Below, piece after piece: positions 10,634 to 21,720 of a stretch of 64,000 nucleotides of DNA. Below the pieces are notes generated by a model, which searched no databases, had not been told where the DNA came from, and saw only the letters and a program-made list of their open reading frames with translations. This DNA is from Hydrangea macrophylla. Its lineage: Eukaryota; Streptophyta; Magnoliopsida; Cornales; Hydrangeaceae. Every line of letters begins with the position of its first letter. The stretch's first letter is position 1. A program made the position numbers and the translations under genes. The stretch spans positions 117,142,458 through 117,206,457 of the forward strand of contig CM066994.1 of NCBI GenBank assembly GCA_033977485.1, written 5' to 3'.

Positions 10634-11430
10634 AGATGTTATCGGGCATAAAGACATTACAAGAGTTCGATGAATCTTCAGTCACAGTTATGAGGCCGAT
10701 GAGAATGGAGGTAAGGCGGTTCTGGTGACAGCTGCCATTTGTGACGTCACTCTAGATTTGGGGAAATCCGAGTCCGTTTTGGAAAGAATCTTATCACTAA
10801 ACAGCTGGATTTAGGCGAGATGATCCCTGAGATGGTGGGATTGCTTCAACCAAGATAACGATAAGGTAAGCAAATAGAGATAAGTAAGGTTTCTGCTGAC
10901 CAGTCAATCAATCACATAGCTTAAGGCGCAAGCTAAGGAGTCCTTTCCTAATCAGAATTCAATCATGACCGCTATAAATATGGAGGCAGGCCAAGCTGCA
11001 AAGGCACTCCGCGTCACTCTCGAAAACAGCATTCAACTTTGCATTCAACAGCATACAAAAGCATTCAATTTTTATGTTCTTTCTGCAAGCATAGCAAATA
11101 GGTCTACCCTCTTTTTGTTATTTTTCTTTTACTGTTTTCATTCTCACGAACAATCAGTCTGTTCTGAATCTGTTCTTTGGTTGTATTTTCCAAACATTTA
11201 ATAAAATCTGTATTTTATTAATCGTTTGTGATTGTTTATTTGTTAAACTCATACACTATTTGGCTTGTGCGCTTCAATACTGCCAAGGGATTTCTGGTGA
11301 GGGTACTTTCCTACTCGCCGCACACAATTGTTTTAGTTTAGAAGTCAGATCTAAAAGCCTTGAGTATCACTGACTCAAGCATATAGGAAATTAGTTTGCA
11401 CACACTGAACCACTTTTGATTCTGGCACGC
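10634..11430 (+). mobile_element. 3' LTR of element F, second segment (right end approximate)
   Basis: Continues the LTR after the copia TSD. It contains a CTATAAATATGG TATA box (about 10,972-10,983) and AATAAAATCTG (11,200) for polyadenylation, both in + sense, as expected of an LTR. The exact end cannot be fixed without its partner; candidates are CA dinucleotides between about 11,325 and 11,445. A PBS-like CTGGCACGCCCG (near 11,425-11,440) immediately precedes SCPL-like sequence. Confidence 0.55.
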
Positions 11431-11585
11431 CCGTGCATAACTACTAGCAAACAGTTCCATATGGATACCTCTTCCCTCCTTATTCCCTTCTCTACTATTT
11501 CTTCCCTCCTACCAAAGACAACATAATATTTAGTAATGAGATTGCTATTGTACTGGTTCCATTAACTTATCTTCCACGGCCTCAG

Positions 11586-11657
11586 ATTGATGGATATCGG
11601 CTTTGTTATCCTTGGATTACTGATGCCAGGGTTCAAGAAGCGCTACATGTAAGAAAG
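11586..11657 (+). CDS. SCPL acyltransferase-like gene, first visible exon
   Basis: Reads IDGYRLCYPWITDARVQEAL then HVRK, ending at AAG|GTAAAC. This aligns with the '...YLLSYYWANDESVQEALHVRKG' segment that precedes the catalytic Asp region in plant serine carboxypeptidase-like (peptidase S10) proteins. The acceptor is taken as CCTCAG|ATT, but the frame is also open further left, so the exon may start earlier. The 5' two-thirds of the gene, including the catalytic Ser motif, is not in the window: element F lies directly upstream. Confidence 0.7.
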
Positions 11658-11987
11658 GTAAACGAATATTCTTAGCAAAACGTAAAATTTTAGGGCATGT
11701 ATTAGTTACGTTGCAGTTTCAATTTTTTTTTTTTTTAAATTTTATTATCATTTTTTATTTTTTAAATAAAAACCGAAAACATGTTTGGTTATCATTTTAT
11801 TTTTCATTTTTCATTTTTTTTTCTTTAAATCGACAACGAAATTGGGCAAGAAAACGAAAACTACTAAAGTTGTTTTTAAAACTAGTTCCGTTTTCAGAAT
11901 TTAGAAAACTGAGAACGTTACAATGTGGGTCCTAACTCTAGGTGTATAACCACAAGAAAAAACAAACTGAAAAACTCTTTAACGCAG

Positions 11988-12109
11988 GGAACTACTACCG
12001 GAACATGGCAAAGATGCAACGATGGATTGCCTTACAGAATCACAGTCATGGATAGTTTCCCATTTCATGTAAACCTCAGTATTAAAGGTTACAGGTCTCT
12101 CATATACAG
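11988..12109 (+). CDS. SCPL gene exon, WxRCN region
   Basis: Bounded by AACGCAG|GGAACT and TACAG|GTGAGA. The translation runs from GTTTGTWQRCNDGLPY to the SIKGYRSLIYS junction. The W-x-R-C-N and GYRSLIYSGDHD landmarks are diagnostic of plant clade IA SCPL proteins, vacuolar enzymes that either cleave peptides or, in the acyltransferase subgroup, transfer acyl groups from glucose esters. Coding phase continues into the next exon. Confidence 0.88.
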
Positions 12110-12202
12110 GTGAGATCATAAAAAATCTTATGCTATTGTATATAATTAATGTTATATAGTTGGTGAGTTAATATATACATAGAAATTTTGTTGATGGAAC
12201 AG

Positions 12203-12316
12203 TGGAGATCATGACATGATAGTTCCATTCTTGGCAACTCAAGCATGGATAAGATCTCTTAATTACTCCATTGTTGATGACTGGCGCCCGTGGACTGTCC
12301 AAGACCAAGTTGGCGG
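12203..12316 (+). CDS. SCPL gene exon with catalytic Asp
   Basis: From GAACAG|TGGAGA to TTGGCGG|GTAGGT. It encodes [20 protein letters not shown] then [18 protein letters not shown]. The Asp of the Ser-Asp-His triad lies in the GDHDMIVP motif. The reading frame is intact and highly conserved in type, so this part has not decayed. Confidence 0.92.
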
Positions 12317-12385
12317 GTAGGTTACCAAATTAAACCTCAAAACATATATAGATATATACATATACATATATGAATATACAGTCAG

Positions 12386-12552
12386 GCTATAAAGAGGGCG
12401 TCCTCTCTTTAATCAAGGGAGAGCTTCTGTTTTGACCGTCAGATCGTGTTTTCATTAAGGACAGTTTTGTCACTTCACTGTTCTTAAACACGATTTGACG
12501 GTTAAAACAGAAACCCTCCCTTTTATTAAAGAGAGGACGCCCTCTCTATAGA
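12386..12552. mobile_element. Foldback MITE in SCPL intron
   Basis: A near-perfect inverted repeat with arms of about 65 bp. The left arm begins CTATAAAGAGGGCGTCCTCT and the right arm ends AGGACGCCCTCTCTATAG. A short spacer around 12,455-12,475 separates the arms. No protein is encoded. The TSD is unclear (possibly TA), so the superfamily is not assigned. Confidence 0.75.
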
Positions 12553-12632
12553 ATTTTCGTATGAATATATATATATATATATATATCATGCAACTAATCT
12601 TATAGCTAGGAAATGCTTAATTGGCTGTGTAG

Positions 12633-12678
12633 ATTTACGAGGACTTACTCTAACCGGATGACATTTGCGACAGTGAAG
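12633..12678 (+). CDS. SCPL gene small exon (FTRTYSNRMTFATVK)
   Basis: 46 bp between GTGTAG|ATTTAC and GTGAAG|GTAAGA. The first base completes the Gly codon split by the previous intron, giving QVGGFTRTYSN, which matches the QxAGYTRTYSN block of plant SCPL proteins. The phase fits on both sides. Confidence 0.9.
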
Positions 12679-12701
12679 GTAAGAAATTACTCTTATCTTA
12701 A

Positions 12702-12930
12702 TTCCTTGCTTCAATCCACTTTTCATTGGGCACTAAAATAAGCTTTATGCTAAGGTCCCATTTGATAAAACTAAAAATTCAGTATAATTTTAAACTATTG
12801 AATTTGCAGTTCTGAACCTTGCTTCAATCCACTTTCATTGGGCACTAAAATAAGTTTTATGCTAAGGTCCCATTTGATAAAACTAAAAATTCGGTATAAT
12901 TTTAAACTATTGAATTTGCAGTTCTGAAAA
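12702..12930 (+). repeat. Tandem duplication within SCPL intron
   Basis: A unit of about 115 bp starting CTTGCTTCAATCCACTTT occurs twice in direct tandem (second copy from about 12,818), with only a few differences. Intronic and non-coding. Confidence 0.8.
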
Positions 12931-13067
12931 GTACTGAAAATTTTTATCCAATAATTTTTCCATAGAACAATTTTTACTTTTAAATTTTCAGCAAATTTTT
13001 GGCTTTTTTTTTTTTTGCTAAGTTATGAAATTGGGTGGAATTAGACAAAAATCAGTACTACTTCATT

Positions 13068-13290
13068 AACTAGCTCGCTTAGCCGAGCTGGCCAGGGCCC
13101 ATACTCCCCAACGGGGAGGTTGTGGGTTCGAGCCACCATAACAGGAGGTGATGAAGGGAGCCAATTGCTTTAAGTGGGGTATGGCCCCCCTTGCATGTGC
13201 GTGTGTTACTAACTTCTAGGATGCTAACTCCGTTCATGTCACGGAGACGGTTAGATGTCCGAGACACAGACCCAAAAATAAAAATAAAAA
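13068..13290 (+). mobile_element. tRNA-derived SINE in SCPL intron
   Basis: Flanked by a 14-bp TSD AGTACTACTTCATT (13,054-13,067 and 13,291-13,304). Near the 5' end it has a pol III A box (TAGCCGAGCTGG, about 13,080-13,091) and a B box (GGTTCGAGCC, about 13,125-13,134). It ends in an A-rich AAATAAAAATAAAAA tail. Body about 223 bp. The long TSD and the A and B boxes are decisive for a SINE. Confidence 0.88.
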
Positions 13291-13546
13291 AGTACTACTT
13301 CATTTAAGTTTCTGTCCAATCCCAAGACCCATAAGAGAAAAATGCACATGGCACCACATTCAAGCACAAGGGTCCTTAATAATGCTATGTACCATGTGCT
13401 TTAAATGTGACATCTTGTGCTTTAAATATGGTACTTTGAGGTTGATGTTATGGCTTGTGATGTGTGCCTAACATTACTGATGTTATATATGTGTATCTAT
13501 TTCAGTAAATAACATGATATTGTTCATGAATTGGTTTCCCTTGCAG

Positions 13547-13630
13547 GGAGGAGGGCACACAGCTCCAGAGTACAAACCTAAAGAATGTTTTGCCATGTTT
13601 AAAAGGTGGACATCTCAGAAGCCTCTGTAA
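13547..13630 (+). CDS. SCPL gene last exon with catalytic His
   Basis: From CCTTGCAG|GGAGGA to a TAA stop at 13,628-13,630. It encodes [20 protein letters not shown] then WTSQKPL. The His in GHTAPEYKP is the third triad residue and QKPL is the usual C-terminal end. Together with the other exons this is an intact 3' half; whether the gene is functional depends on sequence left of the window. AATAAAATTGG near 13,920 could be the polyadenylation signal. Confidence 0.93.
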   Translation, partial: GGGHTAPEYKPKECFAMFKRWTSQKPL

Positions 13631-13705
13631 ACTCAAAGATCAACACACACAGGACACTAATTTTTTTTATTTTTTATTTATCAGCACAAGACACTATTTT
13701 ATTAT

Positions 13706-13887
13706 GAGTAAAGTTATGTTTCTCAAATCTTAATTCCAAATTCACATCTTAAATAATGTGACTGTGGGACCATTGGATTTTAATTGAATGATATTCAAGT
13801 GGTCCCACTATTATTAAAGGTAGTCTCACTGTCACATTATTTGAGATATAAATTTGAGATTACAATTTGGGAAGCATAGCATTACTC
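13706..13887. mobile_element. Mutator-like MITE
   Basis: 182 bp with a perfect 9-bp TSD TTTTATTAT (13,697-13,705 and 13,888-13,896). Long terminal inverted repeats begin GAGTAAAGTTATG on the left and GAGTAATGCTATG in the reverse complement on the right. A 9-bp TSD with long TIRs is typical of Mutator-derived MITEs. Non-coding. Confidence 0.85.
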
Positions 13888-14309
13888 TTTTATTATACTT
13901 GAGTTTTTCTATCTACATCAATAAAATTGGATTGCTTGACATCATCATCTAATCTTGTTCGAAATTTTTATTTGTTTTTTTGGCATTTATAACAGATGGC
14001 TATAATAAAATTAGGAATTGCTATGGGATTAATTAAGATCAGCTTGAATGATGAAGCTTTTAAATCACAGCCAATTTAAATGAGAGTTTTGTTGCTCACC
14101 CATTTTTGGTAACCCATAACTCACTCAGGCCTCATATTCTAGTAATTTTGTTTATAATACAGGAGCAAAATGTGAATGAAATAAGATACATGTCACTCAG
14201 TGGAGGCCTAGGTGAACAATGATGTATGACCAAAAATCGGTGAACAAAATGCTCTACATTTAAATGCCCTTGAATTTGGATGACCCATTAACAAATTACA
14301 GTATTTTAA

Positions 14310-14725
14310 TTTTTAACCTCACTGTAGTTCTTCCTAAAAGATAGTTTCCTAATACATATGGATGGCAGTGGGGTCACTTGATTTTGATTAGGGATCTTGC
14401 TAGAGGCACCGATCGGGTGCACTGAAATGGTGCACCGAACGATCGGTGCCATCCATCTTGGTGGACCCCACGCAATCAGGGCATGGGTCCCGTCGAGATG
14501 AACAACACCGACCGTTTGGTGCACCCAAATCCCCACGCGATCAGGGCATGAGTCCCGCCGAGATGGACGGCACCGACCGTTCAGTGCACCATTTGGGTGC
14601 ACCTCGTCGATGCCTCAATCATTTTCGTTTGATTAGAGGATGTTGAAGTGGTCTCACTATTGTTGAAGGAGGTTACATCGCAACATGTATTGAGAACTAC
14701 GGAACAACATTACTCTTTTTGTTTA
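14310..14725. mobile_element. Older MITE related to the 13.7-kb one, split by a second MITE
   Basis: The right half (about 14,637-14,725, AGTGGTCTCACTATTGTTGA to ACATTACTC) resembles the right half of the 13,706-13,887 MITE. The left half before 14,383 (GGGGTCACTTGATTTTGATT) matches the corresponding middle part. The two halves are separated by the 14,392-14,627 insertion. The outer ends are diverged and approximate. Confidence 0.5.
14392..14627. mobile_element. Nested Mutator-like MITE with long TIRs
   Basis: 236 bp, 9-bp TSD TTTGATTAG (14,383-14,391 and 14,628-14,636). The inverted arms contain GAGGCACCGATCGGGTGCA on the left and its diverged complement TGCACCTCGTCGATGCCTC on the right. 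The GC-rich interior has two similar copies of a CATGGGTCCCGTCGAGATG-type segment. The size and the TSD indicate a Mutator-type MITE. Confidence 0.75.
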
Positions 14726-16546
14726 ACAGTCCAAAATAAAACCATGTTTCTAGAGATGCTTAAGAGCCTGTTTGTCAATGCGTTTTGGACTTTCAAAACA
14801 CAGTTTTGCTTCAAAACACAGTTGTGTATGTGTTTGTTGCAAGCCCAAAATTGCTTTTCTTGGGCCCAAAAACGTAGAAAAGAAAAAGCAGCTCTAGGCA
14901 TGCTTAATTGGTAACGCGTTCAACAAGGACTTGACTGTGTTTAATGAGCCCATTTCAGTCACAGTTTTTCCCTCCTATTGTAAACAAAAACTGATGGGTT
15001 CATACACTACAAGACAAAAGTGCTTGTTACTCAACAAAAAATAATCCAACATAACATGCATACAAATAAAGACTGTACACTTATCATACATTTTTTAGGA
15101 ACTTTTAGCATTTCAAGACAATACAGTTTGGGAAGTTGCACTAATAAATTTTTGGGTCATTTAGTATAAAGTCTAAACTACTAGGCTTTTCTAGTAATTA
15201 GTCCAGTCCAATAAACTTCTTAGTAATAGGTCCCTCCTATTTTATTTAGACAATTTTGCCCTTATTCCATAACAAATTCACCCAAACAAATGGCTTATAT
15301 ATCTATATTTATACATATATATAAACTAGCCTTATTGTTCTCCTAAAATCTTAGAATTCAATTATACCTTGTAACTAATTTGCAAAATCATATTTGAAAT
15401 TCAAATAATTTTCAATTGTAATTTCAATTTCGTTTAAGCAAAATCAAACCATATCTCCATGTTTCAAATACACAATCTCCATACATCTTTATTCTTCTTG
15501 AGAGTAGATCTCCATTGAAGCAGATTTGTTGCAGAAAACTGATACTCTGCGAATTTGATTACATCAACAACGCGATGGAAATCTCTCATGAAATTTAAAT
15601 ATTTAAAAACCAAACGAATGAAATTTCATAAAAAAAATAACTCTCTGTTATGAAGATGTGAAATTTTACATGGTAGTGATGTGAAATTTCACAATCAGAC
15701 TGCTGTTATGTGCAGCAAAGAATCATATGATTTTCCATTATAAACAAGTGTCTAGCGTAAAAATAAAAAATAAAAAAATGCAGTTACAAACAAACGTGTG
15801 AAAAATCATGGTGTGTCACCACTGCAACTTTGCTGGAATCTGTGGCCACCAAACCGGTACAAGCTAGGGTGTTTTTTATGGAGGAAACAAATTCACATTT
15901 AGAGATTCCATAGGGCGATGAGAGAAGTCGAGATTGGGCGTAGATGTCCAGAGGTATTGCCATCTCTTCGACAAGACGTCGGTTTTAAGGGCGTCCTCGA
16001 TGGGTAAAAAGGAGATGATGTGAAGGATTACAGAGTTTGGCAAAGCGCTTATTAGATTGGGCTTTTCCTTCCTCTTACAGTGTTATTGAGAACTACGATA
16101 TGAATTTATAGCTGGTTGCCGACCTTCTTCAAAATCATACAGGCTAGAATCATCGGAATGCACTACCTCTTCTTCAAGGATGTTATCATCATTGCCAAAG
16201 ATGATACTGGGAAAATTTTCAGTTTTAGAAGGAGAAATTTTGTACATATAAAGCACACAATTTATTAACAATGATATTCACAATAATGTATGGTGATATA
16301 TTCTGTATATCAAAGAACTTCTCTCAAACTTACGTCCAAGGTATTCCTATTGACTTATTGATCCTGTAACTATATGCAGAAACAAAAATGGATTTCCTTG
16401 ATTTGTGGAAATCAATTGGATACAATAATTAGTGGTTTTATTGTACTATAATATTGGGATTGATTGCAAAATCTATTATGATTGACCTTTCATAACAGAT
16501 TCACCACTATTAAATGACATATATGTGTATATATACATCTGATACA
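14726..16546. other. Intergenic, nothing recognised
   Basis: AT-rich DNA. Short open frames (for example minus 16,083-16,271) have no recognisable domain or intron structure. A direct imperfect repeat of CAAAACACAG-type words lies near 14,800. Confidence 0.5.
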
Positions 16547-18155
16547 TATATTGTGGACACGCGGCCTTCGGGAGTCCACCCCCCATGTTCTTTCACGGGG
16601 TTTCGGAATTAATTTTTCTTTTGAAATTGTTTAAAGAAAAGAAGAAAAAAAAGTATGTGAAAACAGATACAGAGTCACCACTTGGTCTTTAGGGAACCAA
16701 GAAACCCAATTTGACTCACCTAAATGGATAAAGGGCTCCGGCCCTTCATAACCAAAGAACTTGACTTGGGGTTTTGGTACGAGAGAGGAAGGAGTCTTTG
16801 CCACGACTAAAACACCCTCAACTCACCCCGTCTCTCGACGGGCCTCAATTAGCATCCAAATAATCATCTTATACTATGTTTGGTTCGACAATTAATACTA
16901 TGATAATATATTACATCTTATAAGAATCTTGAAATGGAAGATCAAAAGATAAGATATCGTTCATAAAATCTAAGCCAAATATCACACAATGCAAAAGTGA
17001 AAGATCACACAAACAAACTTAAGAAAAATCGTCTAATCACATATCAAGTAATCAAAATTAAAGGGGACACATGAATTGTTCTTGAAACAAATAATCAAAG
17101 AAATCAAAAGAAAAAATGCTTAGCAAGCTAGTATGGTGCATTTTAATCTTTGAGAAAATAAGACCTCTCAATCCCCGGGATGGATGAGAAAGGAAGATAT
17201 GATCGAAGGGGATCATGAACGTGTGATCAAGTTCATTCCTTATAATCTTTTTAGATTAGGAGTCACAAAAACTCCAAATCTTGCATGGATGCAATGTATG
17301 ATCCTAGAATGTGCAAAGTAGTAGTGTGTTTGTGTTCATGGATTTTCTAAAGTGACTTAGAAATCTAAAGTATGCATGAATGAATAAAGAATGTCATTGT
17401 AGGATATGTACAAATGTATTATGAACTACTTCCTAAGATATGGGCTAATTTGGATTGCATGTGAACATCTAATCAAATAATTAAAATAAAACATGCTTGA
17501 TGTGAATAGTGGACAGAATAGTGAACTAATTTTTGTAAAAATGGAAAAGTGAGGTTAGAAATGTTTTTAATTCATGATTTTTTTTTTATGGAGATCATCC
17601 CTACTGTGTCTAGAACACATATCAAAAAGCCAAATCAAGATTGAAGTTACAAATTGAGAAAAATCATATAAACAAGAGAGGGTACTTAGAAACAGAATCC
17701 GCACTGCCGACTGAACTGTAGCAAAATCTTTGATAATGAAAACAAAACATTTGGAGAACCATATTATACAAAAAGTTTTCTAAGACATTGAAGTTCAAGG
17801 GAAAAATGGGTTTGAGCCACTCGTTTTGGAAATGTTTTCTGGAAAACAAGCTGAAGTTAACTAAGCTACTGTGACAGAGAAAACAGAATGTTTGGAAGGA
17901 ATGTTTGGGTCAAAATGGAACCCTTCCAAGTGTTTTTAAATCAAACCAAAAATCATGGGTGTTCTCTAATGAGTTAGGAAGACTTTCCAAGTGGTCTTGT
18001 AATCATCCATTGAGGATTGAACTCAGGATGACATTTTAAATTTGAAGAACTCATTGTTTTAAAGATTTTGAAAAAACAAATGTTTTGTTTCTTGAAATCA
18101 AAATGAGGGGTTTAAGAGAGGTTTTGAGATTGCATTTCCAGCACTAAATGGAGAT

Positions 18156-18757
18156 TGATACGCCCAAACTTGGCTCTACTCTGTGACCGAGCAGTTCTAT
18201 TCAATGGTCGGCCCCTATCCCGACCAGGTCATGCTATATAGCAGCATCCCGAGCAGTCTAAACTACCCGAGGCATCTCGAGCGGTATATGTCTGAAGCCC
18301 GACCAACAGGTCGGGAAGACCGCGCAGGCACAGCACGTCGCAGGGATAGCTCGCCCAGGCCCCGAGGCATGATCCAGAATATTCTAGACAGTTTCCTACT
18401 CGAGTTAGAAGACTAATGGAAAGTGTAAATTGTTTCCTAATACAATTAGGAAACCTACTTGATTTGTGTCAATCACATCCTAATTGGATTGTATTAACTA
18501 ATCTAATTAGTTTCCTTGTATGAGTAGGTCTCTTGTATCTATAAAAGAGACCTCTCACCCCCATGAAAGGGATCAACTTTTCAGTCTATACAACACCCTA
18601 TAGCAGTCATCATCACGCCCGGCCGACCTACGGTAGCTCCAAACTATTGTTGGTTCACCACAGGTCCTTGACTTTTTACAGTATAGTGAACGTGCTTAGA
18701 CACACACGTGGACGTAGGATCCTTCAAGGCCGAACCACATACAAAAAACCAGTCTCT

Positions 18758-18830
<73 letters not shown>

Positions 18831-18879
18831 TCTCTCTTAAACTACTCTACTTTACCTTGACCAAATTTTGGCATCATCA
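18156..18879 (+). repeat. 5' LTR of element H
   Basis: 724 bp, starting TGATACGCCC and ending GGCATCATCA. It contains TATAAAAGAGACC (about 18,540) as core promoter and a long CT microsatellite. The longer CT run accounts for its extra length over the 671-bp 3' LTR. Confidence 0.9.
18761..18838 (+). repeat. (TC)n microsatellite in H 5' LTR
   Basis: About 39 dinucleotide units, with one CC interruption near the 3' end. The matching place in the 3' LTR has only about seven units. Confidence 0.95.
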
Positions 18880-18899
18880 GGTTGGCGCCGTTTGTGGGA
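18880..18899 (+). other. Primer-binding site of element H
   Basis: GGTTGGCGCCGTTTGTGGGA follows the LTR end directly. TGGCGCC...-type sites are typical of Tat/Athila-lineage elements. Confidence 0.75.
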
Positions 18900-20714
18900 A
18901 ATGACAAATTTGTCATCAACAAATCTCTTGACTGATCGACATGCCACCGAAGAAGGGTAAGAAGGCTGCGCAGTAGGTCAATCGGGATGTTCCGTTGACC
19001 CCGGCACCCGCTGCAGCGGTCCTGAAATCGGAGCAGATCACTGCGACCCTCTCACAGCTCTTGAGGATCCAGCGTCAAACCCAGCAGCAGATCAAAGCTC
19101 TGCTGGCCCAACAAAGCAATCCTCCAGTGGTCGGAAAATAGCCCGGGAATGTTGCGTACGGTCGGGAACTGATCTTGACCAGACAACGTGCTCGAGCCAA
19201 CCCGTCCCGTATTGAGGGTGCCACAGACATCAGCGGTACGCGTGCTGCCCGAGAAAAGAGGCAGGAGCATATGGAACGAGAATCAGTCCAGGGTCACTCG
19301 GTCAAGAGCCAAGGTGGCCTTGGGCACACGATCAGCCGGAGTCATAGCCAAGCCCGATCCTAGAGGACAGCGCACCGCCATGAAGAAGAAGCCTCTTCCA
19401 CCAACCCGACCAACTGTAACCTGCATTTCATTTCATTTTAAATTTGCATTTCATATTTAATTAATGTTCCTGATGTTATCTCAAATTGCAATTCTCATGT
19501 TTAGAATTCTAATAGTTATTTTAATTCATAATTAAAATTCTTACTGGGGTCAAATTGCGATTTTATAAAATTAGTCATACCTGTGTTGGATTTTAAAACT
19601 GTATTTCAAAATGGTAGAAATATTTTCTTTTAACTCAAGCAGTATTTTTATAAAATCGGGAAATCATTTCTTACGTTAAAATGAATTTTCTGTATTTTGT
19701 GGTGAACACCGCGACGCGAAAATACCAGTTTATGTGCAAAACTGTCAGCGCCGCGTTGATCCCCTATAGTTTGGGAAACTCCACCAATCAAGATATGTTA
19801 CACACTTTCCATTTATGGCAAGTAATGATTGGGAATGTTTTGTTTGGGAATGCTTTTGGTGTGTGCTTATTCCTAAGGCCATAAGCTGATTTCCCAAACA
19901 CCTCTATCATTTGCCCCCTATAAGTCTAACTTGCCTCTTCAAATTATAAGAGTGTATATACGTATGTATCTCTGTGTGTGTGTGTGTGTATGTGTGTGTG
20001 TGTGTATTCTGCAATCTGATTTTAATTGAAAACAAAATTCTTTTGTTGAGTCTTGATCAAGGAGCTTGGGCTCCAAGTTCTCACAATTGAAGTTCTATAT
20101 AACTCACACCCCTTGCTTCATTTTTCATTCTGTACTCCATAATTCAGAGAGAAAAGAGAGAGTTTGAGAGTTCATAATTTCAGAATTTTAGAGAGAGAAG
20201 CTTCAAATCCTCCATAGCCAAAGCTTGGATTGGATTCTTAGTTTGCTTATCTTTCTCAACAATTCCTCTATAATCAATATTAGTGAGTATTTTAAACTCA
20301 CTCCAAATGTAATTTGGGCTCAATTACTCTTTGTATGTATGTATATGTTGATCACTATTGTTAATTCTCATGAAAACTTGAAGCTTGAAAGCATTGATTT
20401 TCCAAACTTGACCAAAATTCGTTTTTTGAATGAAATATGAAAGATTATAGTATGTAGAGTATGCGATTGTAAAATTAGAGCTTAATTTGTTCGTATGACG
20501 ACGTATGATTAAAACGAAATTTTCGTCAACTCTCGATTTTTCGTAAAATCCGAGAGCTACGGATCGATTCACGTTAAATTGATTGTAGATTCATATTCCT
20601 TACGAAAAACCAAAGAGATCCATATATAATAAGGTATGGTAACGTTTAAATTGCAAAATGGGTCCAAAAGGGCATCAAAAGCTAAAACAGGGGAAGTTCA
20701 GCGAAGCAGACGAA

Positions 20715-21040
20715 GACACTGCGTTGACTCGCGCGCGAGCGAGGGTCGCGCGAGCGGTGCGCGCAAGCGACCCTTCGCGCGAGCGGCCCGCGTGCACGAG
20801 CTGTGTGTTTTCAGGCAGACAGAAAAGGTTTTAAAAGAAAAGGAAAATTAGGCAAATCGCGCGAGCGGCCCGCGCGAGCGAGGTGGCTGGTTTCAGGCAG
20901 ACAGAAAAGATTTTAAAAGAAAATGAAAATTGGGCAAATTGCATGAGCGGCCCGCGCGCGTGAGCCGTGCGTCTTCTGACAGGTAGAAAATTTTTATAAT
21001 AAAAAGGAAAAATAGGCATATCGCGTGAACGACCCGCGCG
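20715..21040 (+). repeat. GC-rich tandem array (CGCGCGAGCG words) in D1
   Basis: About three to four units of roughly 95 bp. Each has a GCGCGAGCGGCCCGCG core followed by TTTCAGGCAGACAGAAAAG and an A-rich stretch. Much more GC-rich than the rest of the LTR. D2 has an unrelated palindromic array at the matching place. Confidence 0.75.
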
Positions 21041-21339
21041 ACTTTGGGCAGTTTCTGGTTTTTGCTTGTTTTATGTTAAGGAACTATTTGGGTGATGTTT
21101 TATAAATTTTTAAGGCTCTGTTTGGAAGTTATATTAAAACAGATTTCATTTTGGTTGTTAAAGGACGATTATGATTTCGATTCTTTTCAAATATACATGG
21201 TTATTGATCTCGACATTTCATATGTTCTGTTGCACGACATTCATATGGTGTTAGTTGTACATGCATGGTGAGTGTGAATGTTGGTCAGAGTGGAAAAGAG
21301 TAATGATCAGTGTGGTATAGAGTGTGTGGTTGAGATTGT

Positions 21340-21720
21340 GTTGTGGACACTCCCTGGTAAGTGAGTATCAAAGTGTGTTGTGGTTGAGATTGCGGCTAGA
21401 GTATCTTTAAAATGCGACGGTGCAAAACTGGAAACTCCCTGACGCCCATAGAAGCATTAAAGTGTATGAAGCCAAACTTGGACATTCCCTGGCACCCATG
21501 GTAGTGCTAAAGTGTGGCCTACGGACACTCCCTGGTACCCGAGTTTGGATGCTGTGTGATGTATTTGCGAGGCGGATTAGGTGCTAAAGTGTGAGGCATT
21601 GGACATTCCCTAGCACCCCGTGCTAAAGTGTGAGGCAAACTGGACATTCCCTGGCACCCCTGTGCTAAAATGTGGCTATCGGAGTATTTCAAAGATACTG
21701 GTGTGAGAGAGTTGGTTGTT
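21340..21720 (+). repeat. Minisatellite of GTGCTAAAGTGTG/GGACATTCCCTGG units in D1
   Basis: At least six degenerate repeats of about 35-60 bp in which 'gGACAtTCCCTGGcACCC' alternates with 'TGCTAAAGTGTGaGGC'. The reverse-complement version is in D2 at 59,330-59,660. Confidence 0.75.

Noticed and set aside
18563..18904. Ser-Leu repeat protein on +
   Set aside because: Translation of the (TC)n microsatellite in the H LTR.
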